A DNA stretch of 64,000 nucleotides from Sulfurirhabdus autotrophica (GTDB lineage: Bacteria > Pseudomonadota > Gammaproteobacteria > Burkholderiales > SMCO01): positions 744,001 through 808,000 of the forward strand of contig NZ_SMCO01000001.1 of assembly GCF_004346685.1 (NCBI RefSeq), in the 5' to 3' direction. Shown piece by piece: positions 37,160 through 46,365 of this stretch (positions are counted from its first letter, which is position 1; the number at the start of each line of letters is the position of its first letter). The translations under genes and the position numbers were made by a program. The notes below the pieces were generated by a model. The model did not search any database. It was not told the origin of the DNA and saw only the letters and a list, made by a program, of their open reading frames with translations.

Positions 37160-38992
37160 ATGAGCGATTTCGAAGGCATGGAAGAGTTGTTACAGGACTT
37201 CCTCACAGAAGCAACAGAGCTACTGTCAGAAGTGGATAACAAACTGGTAGAACTTGAAAAGTCACCTAACGACAAAGCAATGCTCAACGACATTTTCCGG
37301 GGTTTCCACACCATCAAAGGTGGGGCTGGCTTTCTGAATGCCAATGAACTGGTTGCATTGTGTCACAGGACAGAAAACCTGTTTGATAAGTTGCGAAACA
37401 GTGAATTAACCTTAAATGCCGAGATCATGGATGCCATCATGCACGCTACTGGCGTGGTACGCGACATGTTTGGGTCACTGGCACAACACCAGCAACCCCA
37501 AGCCGCGGATCCTACCCTTTTGGCCATCCTGGATGCTGCTATTGCCGGTGAAGCCGTTCAAAAATTATCTGCAACGTCATCTGTAAAACCAGATTCCCCT
37601 GCTCCGCAAGCATCTGCAGACGGTGTTGACTGGAACAACCTGTACAACGCCTTGGTTGGCGAAGAAGCCAAAGCAGCGCCTGCCGATTCTCACCCAACTA
37701 TCAAAGACATTTCATCCATTCAAAAAATAGAACCCATTACTCAAACAGCGGCCAAAACCCCGCCCCAACCACAACAACAGTATGTGGCCAAAGAAACAAC
37801 CATTCGTATTGATACGGTCAGACTGGATCAGGTACTGAACTTGTCAGGCGAGATTGGATTAACTAAAAACCGTTTGAACTGTCTGCGTGCAGATATCCTG
37901 CAGGGTAGATCAAATAACGAAACCATGCGGGCTCTGGACGAAGCCGTAAGCCAATTGGACCTGTTGGTTGGTGATTTGCAAAATGCGGTGATGAAAACCC
38001 GTATGCAGCCAATAGGCAGACTCTTCCAGAAATACCCGCGGCTTGCCAGAGACTTGGCGAGACAATTAGGTAAAGACGTTGAACTGATTATTACAGGTGA
38101 AGAAACCGAACTGGATAAAACCATGATCGAGGATTTAAACGATCCATTGGTGCATCTTGTTCGCAACGCAGTCGATCATGGCATTGAAAATCAAGAAGAA
38201 CGCGATTTATCACATAAGCCTTCAAAAAGCATTGTCAAACTCAGCGCAACCCAAGTGGGCGACCATATCATTATTGAAATATCCGATGATGGTCGAGGAA
38301 TGCGTCCAGATGTCATCAGAAACAAAGCGGTGGAAAAAGGCGTCATAGATCTGGAAACGGCGAATACACTTGATGACCGTCAATGTCTGAACCTGATTTT
38401 CCTGCCAGGATTTTCTACTAAAGACCAGATTTCCAGCGTTTCAGGACGGGGAGTAGGCATGGATGTGGTGAAAACCAACATCCAGCGCTTGAATGGCCGT
38501 ATAGACGTCACTTCAGTTGTTGGCCAGGGCAGCGTCTTTACTATTTCACTTCCGCTGACCCTAGCCATCTTACCCGTGCTGGTTGTTCGTGTAGGTGCGC
38601 AACCATTTGCTGTCCCATTGTCTCTGGTCAGGGAAATCATCCCCATTCAGTCCGAGAACGTACAACAAGTTTCCGGGCGAGCAACGATGGTAGTCCGCGA
38701 TGAAGTATTGCCTATACGATCCCTGGCTACCCTGCTTGGATGGCCTGATAATACTTCTCCCGCCTTTGGCGTACTGATGCAATCTGGAGATACCTCCTTT
38801 ATATTGGCAATTGACGGATTCGTGGGACGCGATGACGTCGTTATCAAGCCATTAGTCGATATCAAACCCAAAGGCGTTGCAGGTGCCACCATGTCTGGAG
38901 ATGGCTCCATTGTTCTAGTACTGGATATGGAAGAACTGCTGCGAACTAATACAACAGAAACCCGCGCCAGTCTTTTTGCCAGAGCGAATTAG
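37160..38992 (+). CDS. cheA: Chemotaxis histidine kinase CheA
   Basis: Receptor-coupled kinase of 610 residues: Hpt domain with H50 in FRGFHTIKGGAGFL, a Pro/Ala-rich linker, dimerisation domain (VRLDQVLNLSGEIGLTKNRL), HATPase domain (LVRNAVDHGIE, DDGRGM, GVGMDVVK) and a C-terminal CheW-like domain. The CheY/CheB-binding P2 domain is short or unlike the standard, with only about 90 residues between Hpt and dimerisation domains. No cheB or cheR is nearby. It ends just before a large hairpin. Confidence 0.96.
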   Translation: MSDFEGMEELLQDFLTEATELLSEVDNKLVELEKSPNDKAMLNDIFRGFHTIKGGAGFLNANELVALCHRTENLFDKLRNSELTLNAEIMDAIMHATGVVRDMFGSLAQHQQPQAADPTLLAILDAAIAGEAVQKLSATSSVKPDSPAPQASADGVDWNNLYNALVGEEAKAAPADSHPTIKDISSIQKIEPITQTAAKTPPQPQQQYVAKETTIRIDTVRLDQVLNLSGEIGLTKNRLNCLRADILQGRSNNETMRALDEAVSQLDLLVGDLQNAVMKTRMQPIGRLFQKYPRLARDLARQLGKDVELIITGEETELDKTMIEDLNDPLVHLVRNAVDHGIENQEERDLSHKPSKSIVKLSATQVGDHIIIEISDDGRGMRPDVIRNKAVEKGVIDLETANTLDDRQCLNLIFLPGFSTKDQISSVSGRGVGMDVVKTNIQRLNGRIDVTSVVGQGSVFTISLPLTLAILPVLVVRVGAQPFAVPLSLVREIIPIQSENVQQVSGRATMVVRDEVLPIRSLATLLGWPDNTSPAFGVLMQSGDTSFILAIDGFVGRDDVVIKPLVDIKPKGVAGATMSGDGSIVLVLDMEELLRTNTTETRASLFARAN

Positions 38993-39005
38993 TTTACTTT
39001 AAGTC

Positions 39006-39061
39006 TTTAACTCGCAGAGGAAAAAATAAATCGCATTTTATTTTTTCCTCTGCGAGTTAAA
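39006..39061. repeat. Perfect 25-bp inverted repeat behind cheA
   Basis: The arm 39006-39030 and its exact complement 39037-39061 are separated by a six-base loop (TCGCAT). The outer half of the stem is GC-containing (CTCGCAGAGG) and the inner half is AT-only. No T-run follows on either side, so it is not an ordinary intrinsic terminator. An mRNA-end stabiliser, or a bidirectional terminator using the T-rich arm, is possible. Confidence 0.9.
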
Positions 39062-39090
39062 AGATTTGATTTATCTTTCGAGTTTGTTAA

Positions 39091-39133
39091 TAATCGTTAC
39101 AGAATATTAAACGATTACCAGTAATCGTTTAAT
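39091..39133. repeat. Palindromic cluster of TAATCGTT units
   Basis: A perfect 13-bp inverted repeat, ATTAAACGATTAC (39106-39118) and its complement (39121-39133), with a two-base centre. A third copy of TAATCGTT lies at 39091-39098. Three related half-sites within 43 bases, ending 31 bases before the EAL-HDOD start, look like a binding site for a dimeric regulator. The regulator is unknown. Confidence 0.75.
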
Positions 39134-39164
39134 CCCCCCTAAATAACTGGCCTACCTAAACTCT

Positions 39165-40382
39165 ATGCAAGATCAAGCCTTTATCGGCCGCCAGGCCATA
39201 CTAGACAAGCAGCAAAAAATTGTTGCCTATGAACTATTGTTCCGGCACAGCGGAACAGCTACTACTGCTGAAATTACCGATGATGTGCACGCTGGCACTC
39301 GCGTCATTGCAAACGCTTTTGGTAATATGGGCAGCCAATGGGTGTTAGGAGATAAATTCGCTTTCATCAATATCGCTACACCGATGCTGGAAAGCGAATT
39401 TCTGGAATTGTTACCCGCCAGGCAAGTGGTACTCGAAATTCTGGAAACGGTATTACCTACACCTGAACTCATTCAACGCTGCAAAGAATTACGCGCGATG
39501 GATTTTCGCCTTGCGCTGGATGATTACGAACACACACCTGAAATGACGCCGTTTTTGGATGTAGTAGATTTCGTCAAACTGGACATCCAAAAGCTAGGGC
39601 CGGTTAAAACCGCTGAAACAGTCAAGATTCTAAAAAATTACCCAGTAAAACTGGTAGCGGAGAAAGTTGAAACCCATGGTGAATTTAAAGGGTGCAAAAA
39701 CCTGGATTTTGATTTTTACCAAGGGTATTATTTTGCACACCCAGAAACACTGACCGCAAAGATAATCAATCCAGCTCACGCGAACGTATTGCAACTCCTT
39801 AATCAGGTTCGCAAAAATGAAGATATTAAAGATATCGAACTCGCATTCAAACGTGATGTCGCTCTTTCATTCAAACTACTACGGTATATAAATTCAGTAG
39901 GTTTCGGTCTTTCGTGCGAAATTCAGTCTATCAAACATGCAGTATCCATTCTTGGCTACCAGCAACTTTACCGCTGGTTAACGTTATTGCTCGTCACAGC
40001 TGGTACGTCAGAGTCCACCCCCCCTGCGTTGATGAAAACAGCTGTAACGCGCGGACGCCTCACTGAATTGCTGGGACAGGATCATCTGGATAAAAACGAT
40101 CGGGACAATTTATTTATTGTAGGTGTTTTCTCACTGCTTGATGCAATGCTTGAAATGCCGATGGAAAGTGTATTAGACAAGCTTTCCCTCCCTGAAAACA
40201 TTGCAGACGCACTGCTTACTCGCCAGGGCATTTACGGGCCTTTTCTGGAACTCACAGAAGCATGTGAAGGAACAGATGTAGACCGAATTGAAAGCCTGGC
40301 AGAGGCTTTGCAGCTAGAACCAGATGCAGTCAACAAAGCCCATTTTGAAGCCTTGGCATGGGTTGAAACCCTAGGAATATAG
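39165..40382 (+). CDS. EAL-HDOD signalling protein
   Basis: 405-residue YuxH-like protein. The EAL domain (about 1-200) has ELL instead of EAL (VAYELLFRH) but keeps acidic and QGY positions (LEILET, LALDDYE, VKLDIQ, YQGYYFAHP). The aspartate pair and surrounding pattern are altered enough that it is probably a poor or inactive c-di-GMP phosphodiesterase. The HDOD domain (about 205-390) contains VALSFKLLRYINSVGF and IKHAVSILGYQQLYRW. Such proteins are often linked to motility or biofilm regulation. No Shine-Dalgarno is visible. A C7 run is in the coding region near 40018-40024. Confidence 0.9.
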   Translation: MQDQAFIGRQAILDKQQKIVAYELLFRHSGTATTAEITDDVHAGTRVIANAFGNMGSQWVLGDKFAFINIATPMLESEFLELLPARQVVLEILETVLPTPELIQRCKELRAMDFRLALDDYEHTPEMTPFLDVVDFVKLDIQKLGPVKTAETVKILKNYPVKLVAEKVETHGEFKGCKNLDFDFYQGYYFAHPETLTAKIINPAHANVLQLLNQVRKNEDIKDIELAFKRDVALSFKLLRYINSVGFGLSCEIQSIKHAVSILGYQQLYRWLTLLLVTAGTSESTPPALMKTAVTRGRLTELLGQDHLDKNDRDNLFIVGVFSLLDAMLEMPMESVLDKLSLPENIADALLTRQGIYGPFLELTEACEGTDVDRIESLAEALQLEPDAVNKAHFEALAWVETLGI

Positions 40383-40412
40383 TTCCCGTTATATATACTG
40401 TAAAATTCAAAC

Positions 40413-40865
40413 TCAGAGAAACTCAGGTGAAATAACTGCCCGAAGGATAGTTTGCTTTTCACCTTGGCGTATACGGTTGCTTAGCCACCAGATACTTCCC
40501 TTTTTCATGCTCCAGTCTGCTTCCTCTCCTGAAAGAAGAAATGCAGCAGCACGTGCCAGGGTGGGCTGATGCCCAACAATAATGACTGCTCCTTTGGCTG
40601 ATGGCCAACCCGCCGCCGCCAGAACAGTAGCAACATCCGCACCTGGCGCCAACTCTTTTCGTATTTCATACTTACTGGTGAGCGCATCCGCTGTTTGCAA
40701 GGCTCGCTTTGCCGGACTAACCAGAACGCTTAAATTATTCGGCAACCTGGGTTTCAGCCACTGCGCGACCAATTGAGCATGCTTCTCGCCTTTCTCTGTC
40801 AGCTTTCTGGTTGTATCAGGAAATCCATCCTCTGCATCGGCATGACGCCATAAAATCAAATCCAT
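40413..40865 (-). CDS. sixA: Phosphohistidine phosphatase SixA
   Basis: Histidine-phosphatase superfamily enzyme that removes phosphate from phosphohistidine of Hpt-type or PTS proteins. The catalytic LILWRHADAED holds the RHG-like motif (RHA), with the second histidine in IIVGHQPTLA. The ATG at 40865 is preferred: GGAG lies six bases upstream and MDLILWRH is the usual beginning, giving 150 residues. It is convergent with the EAL-HDOD gene and upstream of nothing visible on its strand. Its substrate could include the nearby CheA Hpt domain, but that is speculation. Confidence 0.92.
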   Translation of the reverse strand: MDLILWRHADAEDGFPDTTRKLTEKGEKHAQLVAQWLKPRLPNNLSVLVSPAKRALQTADALTSKYEIRKELAPGADVATVLAAAGWPSAKGAVIIVGHQPTLARAAAFLLSGEEADWSMKKGSIWWLSNRIRQGEKQTILRAVISPEFL

Positions 40866-41004
40866 CCACTGCTCCATCATATTATCTCGCTTAGCTTAAC
40901 AAACGCTGGTTACAGTTTTATAACAAACCTGCAAAAGACTACTTCTTCAAAAATCCATCCAGCAAATTAAGGATAGTAAAACTTGCCGCACTATTCAGCT
41001 AACG

Positions 41005-41625
41005 TTATACCGATTTCAACGACTTTGATTTAGCAAAAAGTGCGTAGCCACGCTCAGCCTTGCTTTTATCTTCCGTTTGCAGAGTGACTGTTTTATTCAA
41101 AAGTTCAGCCAGTTCAAACAAAGCCTCAGGCTCACCCGATTTCAGCTCCAGCTCTACTTCACAAATAGGTTCAGTCAAATTGCTCACCTGTATTTCACCG
41201 ACATCCAATGCCAACTCAACCACCCCTCTTGGCAATTCAAGTAACCATGTTGTACGCCAGAAATTTGTCTCAAACACAGGCATCATGGCATCTTGGACTT
41301 CTGGGGTAAAGACACTGTACCAAGGTGATTGGGCAAGTTTTTCAAAGTCCGGCTTTTCGCCTTCAACTTCAACCTCCCACTCATTTCGCTGATGCAACCC
41401 ACCTTCCACCTTCCCCCCACCTTTCACAGTTTGAATCCAGAGGGAATCAACCAGACGCATTCGAAATGCCATTTTCTGCTTTACCAAAGTCAAATCTGGC
41501 GTATCAAGGTAAATATTCCGCAATGATTTCCTCTCCGAATTTATACCGTTCAGCAGCGGGTGATTCATCAGGGCAGGAATATCAGCTTTATTTATCAGTA
41601 ATTTCAATTCAATTTCAGTATGCAT
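41005..41625 (-). CDS. CYTH-domain protein (triphosphate tunnel metalloenzyme)
   Basis: 206-residue CYTH protein. It opens with the signature EIELKLL and has alternating charged strands (KMAFRMRLVD, WEVEVEGEKP, ICEVELELKSG) lining the tunnel. Related E. coli YgiF hydrolyses inorganic triphosphate, but it also has a CHAD domain that is absent here. The start at 41625 (MHTEIELKLL) fits the family; a start at 41643 is possible. It is divergent from ppk1 with overlapping upstream regions, and it ends the sixA-side gap. A polyphosphate or triphosphate role fits the context. Confidence 0.88.
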   Translation of the reverse strand: MHTEIELKLLINKADIPALMNHPLLNGINSERKSLRNIYLDTPDLTLVKQKMAFRMRLVDSLWIQTVKGGGKVEGGLHQRNEWEVEVEGEKPDFEKLAQSPWYSVFTPEVQDAMMPVFETNFWRTTWLLELPRGVVELALDVGEIQVSNLTEPICEVELELKSGEPEALFELAELLNKTVTLQTEDKSKAERGYALFAKSKSLKSV

Positions 41626-41667
41626 AAGATAGATAGATTCCATGGTTTTGAGGTAGCATTGTTAGTT

Positions 41668-43737
41668 ATGACTGAATTTAAAGCACCAGAATACTATATT
41701 AATCGAGAACTCAGCCTGCTGGCTTTTAATGACAGGGTTCTGGCACAGGCTGAAGATACCAACACTCCTGTACTGGAACGGCTACGTTTTTTGTGTATTT
41801 TCAGTAGCAATCTGGATGAGTTCTTTGAAATCCGGGTAGCTGGCCTGAAGGAAAAAATAAAACTGGGTAGCGTCGCAAAGAGCCCGGATGGCATGCCCCC
41901 TCAACAGACTTACCAGCTTGTCAGCAAACGAACTCATGAGCTCATAGCCCGACAATACCGCCAGTTCAACGATCTGATCCTACCCGAGCTGGCACGTCAT
42001 GGTGTGCGATTTTTACGGCGCACCCATTGGGATGAAACCCAAAGCGAATGGATTAAATCCTATTTTTTCCGTGAGGTGATGCCGGTCCTGACCCCTATTG
42101 GACTTGACCCATCCCATCCATTTCCCCGTGTATTGAACAAAAGCCTGAATTTTGCCGTGGAACTGGAAGGGAAAGACGCTTTTGGCCGCAACTCGGGCAC
42201 CGCAATCGTTCAGGCGCCCCGCGCCCTCCCCCGCGTTATCCGTTTACCCAATGATATTGCAGGCTGTGAATACGGCTTTGTGTTTCTCTCATCCATTCTT
42301 CACGCTCATGTAAACGAGCTTTTCTCCGGCATGAATGTCAATGGCTGCTATCAATTCCGTGTTACGCGTAATAGTGATCTATTTGTTGATGAAGAAGAGA
42401 TCAAAAACCTCCGGCTAGCTTTACAGGGTGAATTACCGCATCGACATTATGGGGATGCAGTGCGCTTGGAAGTTGCCGACAATTGTTCTGAAAAAATGGC
42501 CGGTTTTTTACTGGAACAATTCAATCTGACAAAAAACGATCTGTTTCGGGTAAACGGCCCGGTTAACTTAGTCAGATTGATGCAAATCCCGGATGCAGTT
42601 GATTTACCATTTCTGAAGTTTCCGCCATTTGTTCAAGAGATTCCAGCCACTGTATCGAAACATCCTGACATGTTTCAGACAATACGCAAGAGCGATATCC
42701 TGCTACATCATCCATTTCAATCATTCAAACCGGTAGTCGATTTTATTCAACAGGCATCCCGAGACCCGCAAGTCGTTGCCATCAAGCAAACTGTATATAG
42801 AACCAGCACGGATTCAGCCTTGATGGGTGCCCTGATCCAGGCAGCGCAAAGCGGCAAAGATGTGACGGTTGTCGTTGAACTTCTGGCAAGGTTTGATGAA
42901 GAAGCCAATATCAACTGGGCAGCCAAACTCGAAGATGCCGGCGCTCATGTCATTTACGGTGTAGTCGGTTACAAAACTCACGCCAAAATGATATTGGTTG
43001 TCAGAAGAGAAGAGCAAGGATTAAGACGCTACGTACATTTGGGCACAGGTAATTATCATCCGAGAACATCCAAACTCTATACGGACTTTGGACTTTTCAC
43101 CTGTTCAGAAGAAATCGGCAGTGATGTGAACGATATTTTCGCCCAACTCACCGGACTAGGAAAAGCAAGTCAACTCAGATACTTATGGCAAGCACCCTTC
43201 ACTTTACATCCGAAACTGATCAAAGCTATACACAACGAAATTGAACATGCCCAAAAAGGCCGCCCTGCTGCCATTATAGCCAAGATGAATTCATTGGTTG
43301 AACCACAAATCATCCAGGCTCTGTACGAAGCATCTTGTGCAGGGGTCAAAATTGATTTAATTGTGCGCGGAGTATGCGCTCTGCGTCCTGGCATACCCGG
43401 CGTTTCTGAAAACATTCGTGTGCGATCCATCATTGGCAGATTTCTGGAACATACCCGCATATTTTATTTTCGTAACAATGGAAAACAAGATGTCTATTTA
43501 TCCAGTGCCGACTGGATGGACCGAAATTTTTTCCGCCGGATTGAAGCCTGCTTCCCCATATTGAATCAGCGCCTTAAAAGACGTGTTATTGCCGAAGGGC
43601 TAAGAACATACTTGAGAGATAACTTACAGGCTTGGGAAATGGACCCAGATGGACGTTATTATCGCAAAACCCCCAATCGCGCCCAACCCTTCAGTGCACA
43701 GGAAAGTCTATTAGATAAATTTTCTGACGAAAATTAG
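41668..43737 (+). CDS. ppk1: Polyphosphate kinase 1
   Basis: Reversibly polymerises ATP gamma-phosphate into polyphosphate. The product is 689 residues, as in E. coli Ppk. The N-terminal domain opens with YYINRELSLLAFNDRVL. The autophosphorylated histidine is H438 (GYKTHAKMILVVRR), equivalent to E. coli H435. Further motifs are YVHLGTGNYHPRTSKLYTDF and the C-terminal LSSADWMDRNFFRRIE. The start MTEFKAPEYY is chosen from family alignment. ppx lies 5 kb downstream on the other strand. Confidence 0.96.
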   Translation: MTEFKAPEYYINRELSLLAFNDRVLAQAEDTNTPVLERLRFLCIFSSNLDEFFEIRVAGLKEKIKLGSVAKSPDGMPPQQTYQLVSKRTHELIARQYRQFNDLILPELARHGVRFLRRTHWDETQSEWIKSYFFREVMPVLTPIGLDPSHPFPRVLNKSLNFAVELEGKDAFGRNSGTAIVQAPRALPRVIRLPNDIAGCEYGFVFLSSILHAHVNELFSGMNVNGCYQFRVTRNSDLFVDEEEIKNLRLALQGELPHRHYGDAVRLEVADNCSEKMAGFLLEQFNLTKNDLFRVNGPVNLVRLMQIPDAVDLPFLKFPPFVQEIPATVSKHPDMFQTIRKSDILLHHPFQSFKPVVDFIQQASRDPQVVAIKQTVYRTSTDSALMGALIQAAQSGKDVTVVVELLARFDEEANINWAAKLEDAGAHVIYGVVGYKTHAKMILVVRREEQGLRRYVHLGTGNYHPRTSKLYTDFGLFTCSEEIGSDVNDIFAQLTGLGKASQLRYLWQAPFTLHPKLIKAIHNEIEHAQKGRPAAIIAKMNSLVEPQIIQALYEASCAGVKIDLIVRGVCALRPGIPGVSENIRVRSIIGRFLEHTRIFYFRNNGKQDVYLSSADWMDRNFFRRIEACFPILNQRLKRRVIAEGLRTYLRDNLQAWEMDPDGRYYRKTPNRAQPFSAQESLLDKFSDEN

Positions 43738-43808
43738 TCAGCTATCTGTTACTCAATAATCAATAAATCTGTATTTAATTCATGTAATTGCTTCACGAGG
43801 ATAATATT

Positions 43809-44672
43809 ATGCGTCTGGATGACGAACGCACAAGTGACAATGTAGAGGACCGACGCGGTGCAGGTGGTAGCGGCATCAGTTCTGGAGGACTTGGTATTGG
43901 CGGCATTCTACTGGCATTGGCTGGCAGCTATTTTTTTGGTATAAATCCATCCACTTTGCTGGGGCTTGTCTCAAACGTAACCCAACCATCCCCCCGGTCA
44001 GCACAGTCACACAAACCACCAGCCAATGATGAGATGGCTATTTTTGTCTCAAAAGTATTAGCCGATACAGAGGATACTTGGCACACGGTTTTTGCTGAAG
44101 CAGGTAAAGAATATAAAGACCCAAAACTTGTCTTGTTTACAGGTTCAACCCCTACCGCATGTGGCACTGGCGACACAGCAATGGGACCGTTCTATTGCTC
44201 GTTAGACCAAAAGGTTTATATTGATCTTGCTTTCTACCGTGACTTGAAAGAACGTTATCATGCGCCGGGGGAATTTGCCGAGGCTTACGTGATCGCACAT
44301 GAAGTAGGCCACCATGTACAAAAGTTGCTGGGCACTTCAGACAGAGTTCATGCAGCCCAGCAACAAGCTGGCAGCAAGGTCAAGGTAAATGCACTGTCTG
44401 TTCGACTTGAACTGCAGGCTGACTGCTATGCGGGCGTTTGGGGCAACCGTGCCAATACCATGAAACATATTATTGAACCGGGTGAGATTGAACAGGCGCT
44501 GACAGCAGCTACGGCCATCGGTGACGACCGCTTACAGAAGCAGGCTCGCGGATACGCTGTACCCGATACGTTTACCCATGGATCTTCTGAGCAACGGGTG
44601 CGTTGGTTCAAACGTGGTATTGAAAGCGGAGATCCAAAACAATGCAATACTTTCAAAACACGAGAATTATAA
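43809..44672 (+). CDS. ypfJ: YpfJ-type putative zinc metallopeptidase
   Basis: 287-residue membrane-anchored protein. The N-terminus MRLDDERTSDNVEDRRG and a following Gly-rich transmembrane segment (about 25-45) are typical of YpfJ. The zinc site is H164-E165-x2-H168 in IAHEVGHHVQ, followed by the third-ligand region (LELQADCYAGVW). A GAGGA Shine-Dalgarno eight bases ahead supports the ATG. The substrate is unknown. Confidence 0.9.
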   Translation: MRLDDERTSDNVEDRRGAGGSGISSGGLGIGGILLALAGSYFFGINPSTLLGLVSNVTQPSPRSAQSHKPPANDEMAIFVSKVLADTEDTWHTVFAEAGKEYKDPKLVLFTGSTPTACGTGDTAMGPFYCSLDQKVYIDLAFYRDLKERYHAPGEFAEAYVIAHEVGHHVQKLLGTSDRVHAAQQQAGSKVKVNALSVRLELQADCYAGVWGNRANTMKHIIEPGEIEQALTAATAIGDDRLQKQARGYAVPDTFTHGSSEQRVRWFKRGIESGDPKQCNTFKTREL

Positions 44673-44714
44673 ATTTACTTAAGTTTGAAAAAAGTAATCT
44701 ACCAAGAAATCTTT

Positions 44715-46031
44715 ATGAAAAAATCATTTAGCAACAAATCTCGCAGGGAAATGCTCATTGTCGGTTTGCCAGCACTTGCGCTTATTATTGCTCTGTTCTG
44801 GATTGCGTCTATGTTTGTACAACCAGCGCCACCCAAACTGCTCTATATGTCCACGGGGTCAGAAGGTGGGGCGTATCACGGTTATGCCAAACGATATAAA
44901 GAAATTCTGGCTCGCCATGGCATAACGCTGGAACTTCAAACATCATCCGGCGCCCTTGAAAACCTGCAGCGCCTGAAAGATGTCAACACTCACTTTACAA
45001 TCGGTTTTGTTCAGGGCGGAACCGCTACGGCTAAAGATGGTGAAAATTTAATGTCTTTGGGCAGCATGTACTATGAACCCTTATGGGTGTTCTATAGAAG
45101 TAAAGCACCTTTGGACCGGATTGTTCAGCTACAAGGCAAAAAACTCGCGGTTGGTGTGGAAGGAAGTGGCACACGCAAGCTTGCATTGCAAATTCTGGGG
45201 GCCAATAACATGGGGAAAGGGCTTGAAAGCCTTGCGCCTCTGGCTGGAGATGCAGCCGCAGATGCTCTTCAGAAAGAACTCGTGGATGCGGTTTTTATCA
45301 TTACAGGTGCTGATTCAGTTGCGGTACATAAAATGCTGGATATGGAGGGAGTTCGCCTGATGAACTTCGCACAAGCCGGTGCGTATGTAAAACGATTCCC
45401 ATTTCTTTCGCAGGTCACGTTGCCACGTGGCGTAGTTGATTTGGTACGGGATATCCCCGGGCAGGACATAACACTGATCGCAACCACTGCCAATCTGATA
45501 GCTCGTGACGCTATTCATCCGGCCTTGGTTAGCTTATTGGCACAAGCTGCAACTGAAGTACATGGCGAGACAGGTATGTTTCAGCAGGCAAGGGAGTTTC
45601 CTGCTGTTAAGGACTTAACGTTCGAGGTTAGCAAAGATGCCGAGCGCTACTACAAATCCGGCCCCCCATTCCTACAGCGCTATTTGCCATTTTGGGCCGC
45701 TGTACTGGTAGATCGTATTTTGGTGATGGCATTGCCGTTACTAGTGCTTATCCCTATTTTGCGAGCCATTCCCGCTCTTTATAAATGGCGCATCACTTCA
45801 CGTATTTATCGATGGTATGGTGAACTGTCTGCACTGGAGAGCGAAATTAAAAGGCAATACGACCCAACCCGTTACGCTGATTATCTGGCGCAAATTGACA
45901 ACATGGAAGATCGAGCCAACAACCGCCCGATTCCTGTTGCCTATACTCACCTTCGTTATACACTGCGCGAACACATCAATCTGGTTCGGGCTTCTCTGGC
46001 GCGAAAAAGGGCGGAAGAAAGACCAGTCTGA
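44715..46031 (+). CDS. TAXI-family solute-binding protein with membrane anchors
   Basis: TRAP-associated extracytoplasmic immunogenic (TAXI) family protein of 438 residues. TM1 is about 13-34. The periplasmic binding domain opens with LLYMSTGSEGGAYHGYAKRYKEIL and contains GVEGSGTRKLALQIL. A second hydrophobic segment (about 320-350, LVDRILVMALPLLVLIPIL) is followed by a charged cytoplasmic tail. No TRAP permease gene is beside it, so it may be a sensor or an orphan. ATG at 44715 is chosen; a TTG at 44685 is unlikely. Confidence 0.88.
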   Translation: MKKSFSNKSRREMLIVGLPALALIIALFWIASMFVQPAPPKLLYMSTGSEGGAYHGYAKRYKEILARHGITLELQTSSGALENLQRLKDVNTHFTIGFVQGGTATAKDGENLMSLGSMYYEPLWVFYRSKAPLDRIVQLQGKKLAVGVEGSGTRKLALQILGANNMGKGLESLAPLAGDAAADALQKELVDAVFIITGADSVAVHKMLDMEGVRLMNFAQAGAYVKRFPFLSQVTLPRGVVDLVRDIPGQDITLIATTANLIARDAIHPALVSLLAQAATEVHGETGMFQQAREFPAVKDLTFEVSKDAERYYKSGPPFLQRYLPFWAAVLVDRILVMALPLLVLIPILRAIPALYKWRITSRIYRWYGELSALESEIKRQYDPTRYADYLAQIDNMEDRANNRPIPVAYTHLRYTLREHINLVRASLARKRAEERPV

Positions 46032-46365
46032 CACAACGATTGATCCACAATGATGCCCAATAAAAATGACTTGGCGAATTTAATTATCGTATGGGCGCTA
46101 TCATAAACAGGCGCTCTATCTACCGTGAATGGCAGTCCCAAAGATAGTGAGCAACAGACTTTCATCGGGGGAGTTACAGAAAGATTTTTTCTACTGGTTC
46201 AGCGCAACGTTAGAAATTATTTGCCACAAACCAGAGTATCAAGCAAAAACCCATTGCTCCAAGTTAGCGTAGATACTGCTCATTCAATACCCCCTTTACT
46301 CCAGTCATCAAACTGTCACGTTTCGGCGCTAATATGCACTGCATTTACATTTCCAAAAGAAGTTT
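46032..46365 (+). other. Intergenic region ahead of the small CxxC gene
   Basis: 334 bases without a convincing gene. Its notable content is the Pho-box promoter at 46302-46335. An open frame at 46125-46433 runs across that promoter and has no family features, so I do not call it. Confidence 0.6.
46302..46335 (+). promoter_or_regulatory. Pho box with correctly spaced -10
   Basis: CAGTCAT-CAAA-CTGTCAC (46302-46319) fits the two-repeat Pho box (CTGTCAT, 4 bases, CTGTCAY) at 16 of 18 positions by my count. After ten bases comes TAATAT (46330-46335). In E. coli phoA the box-to--10 distance is also ten bases. PhoB activation under phosphate limitation is inferred. The start point should be near 46342. 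Confidence 0.7.
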
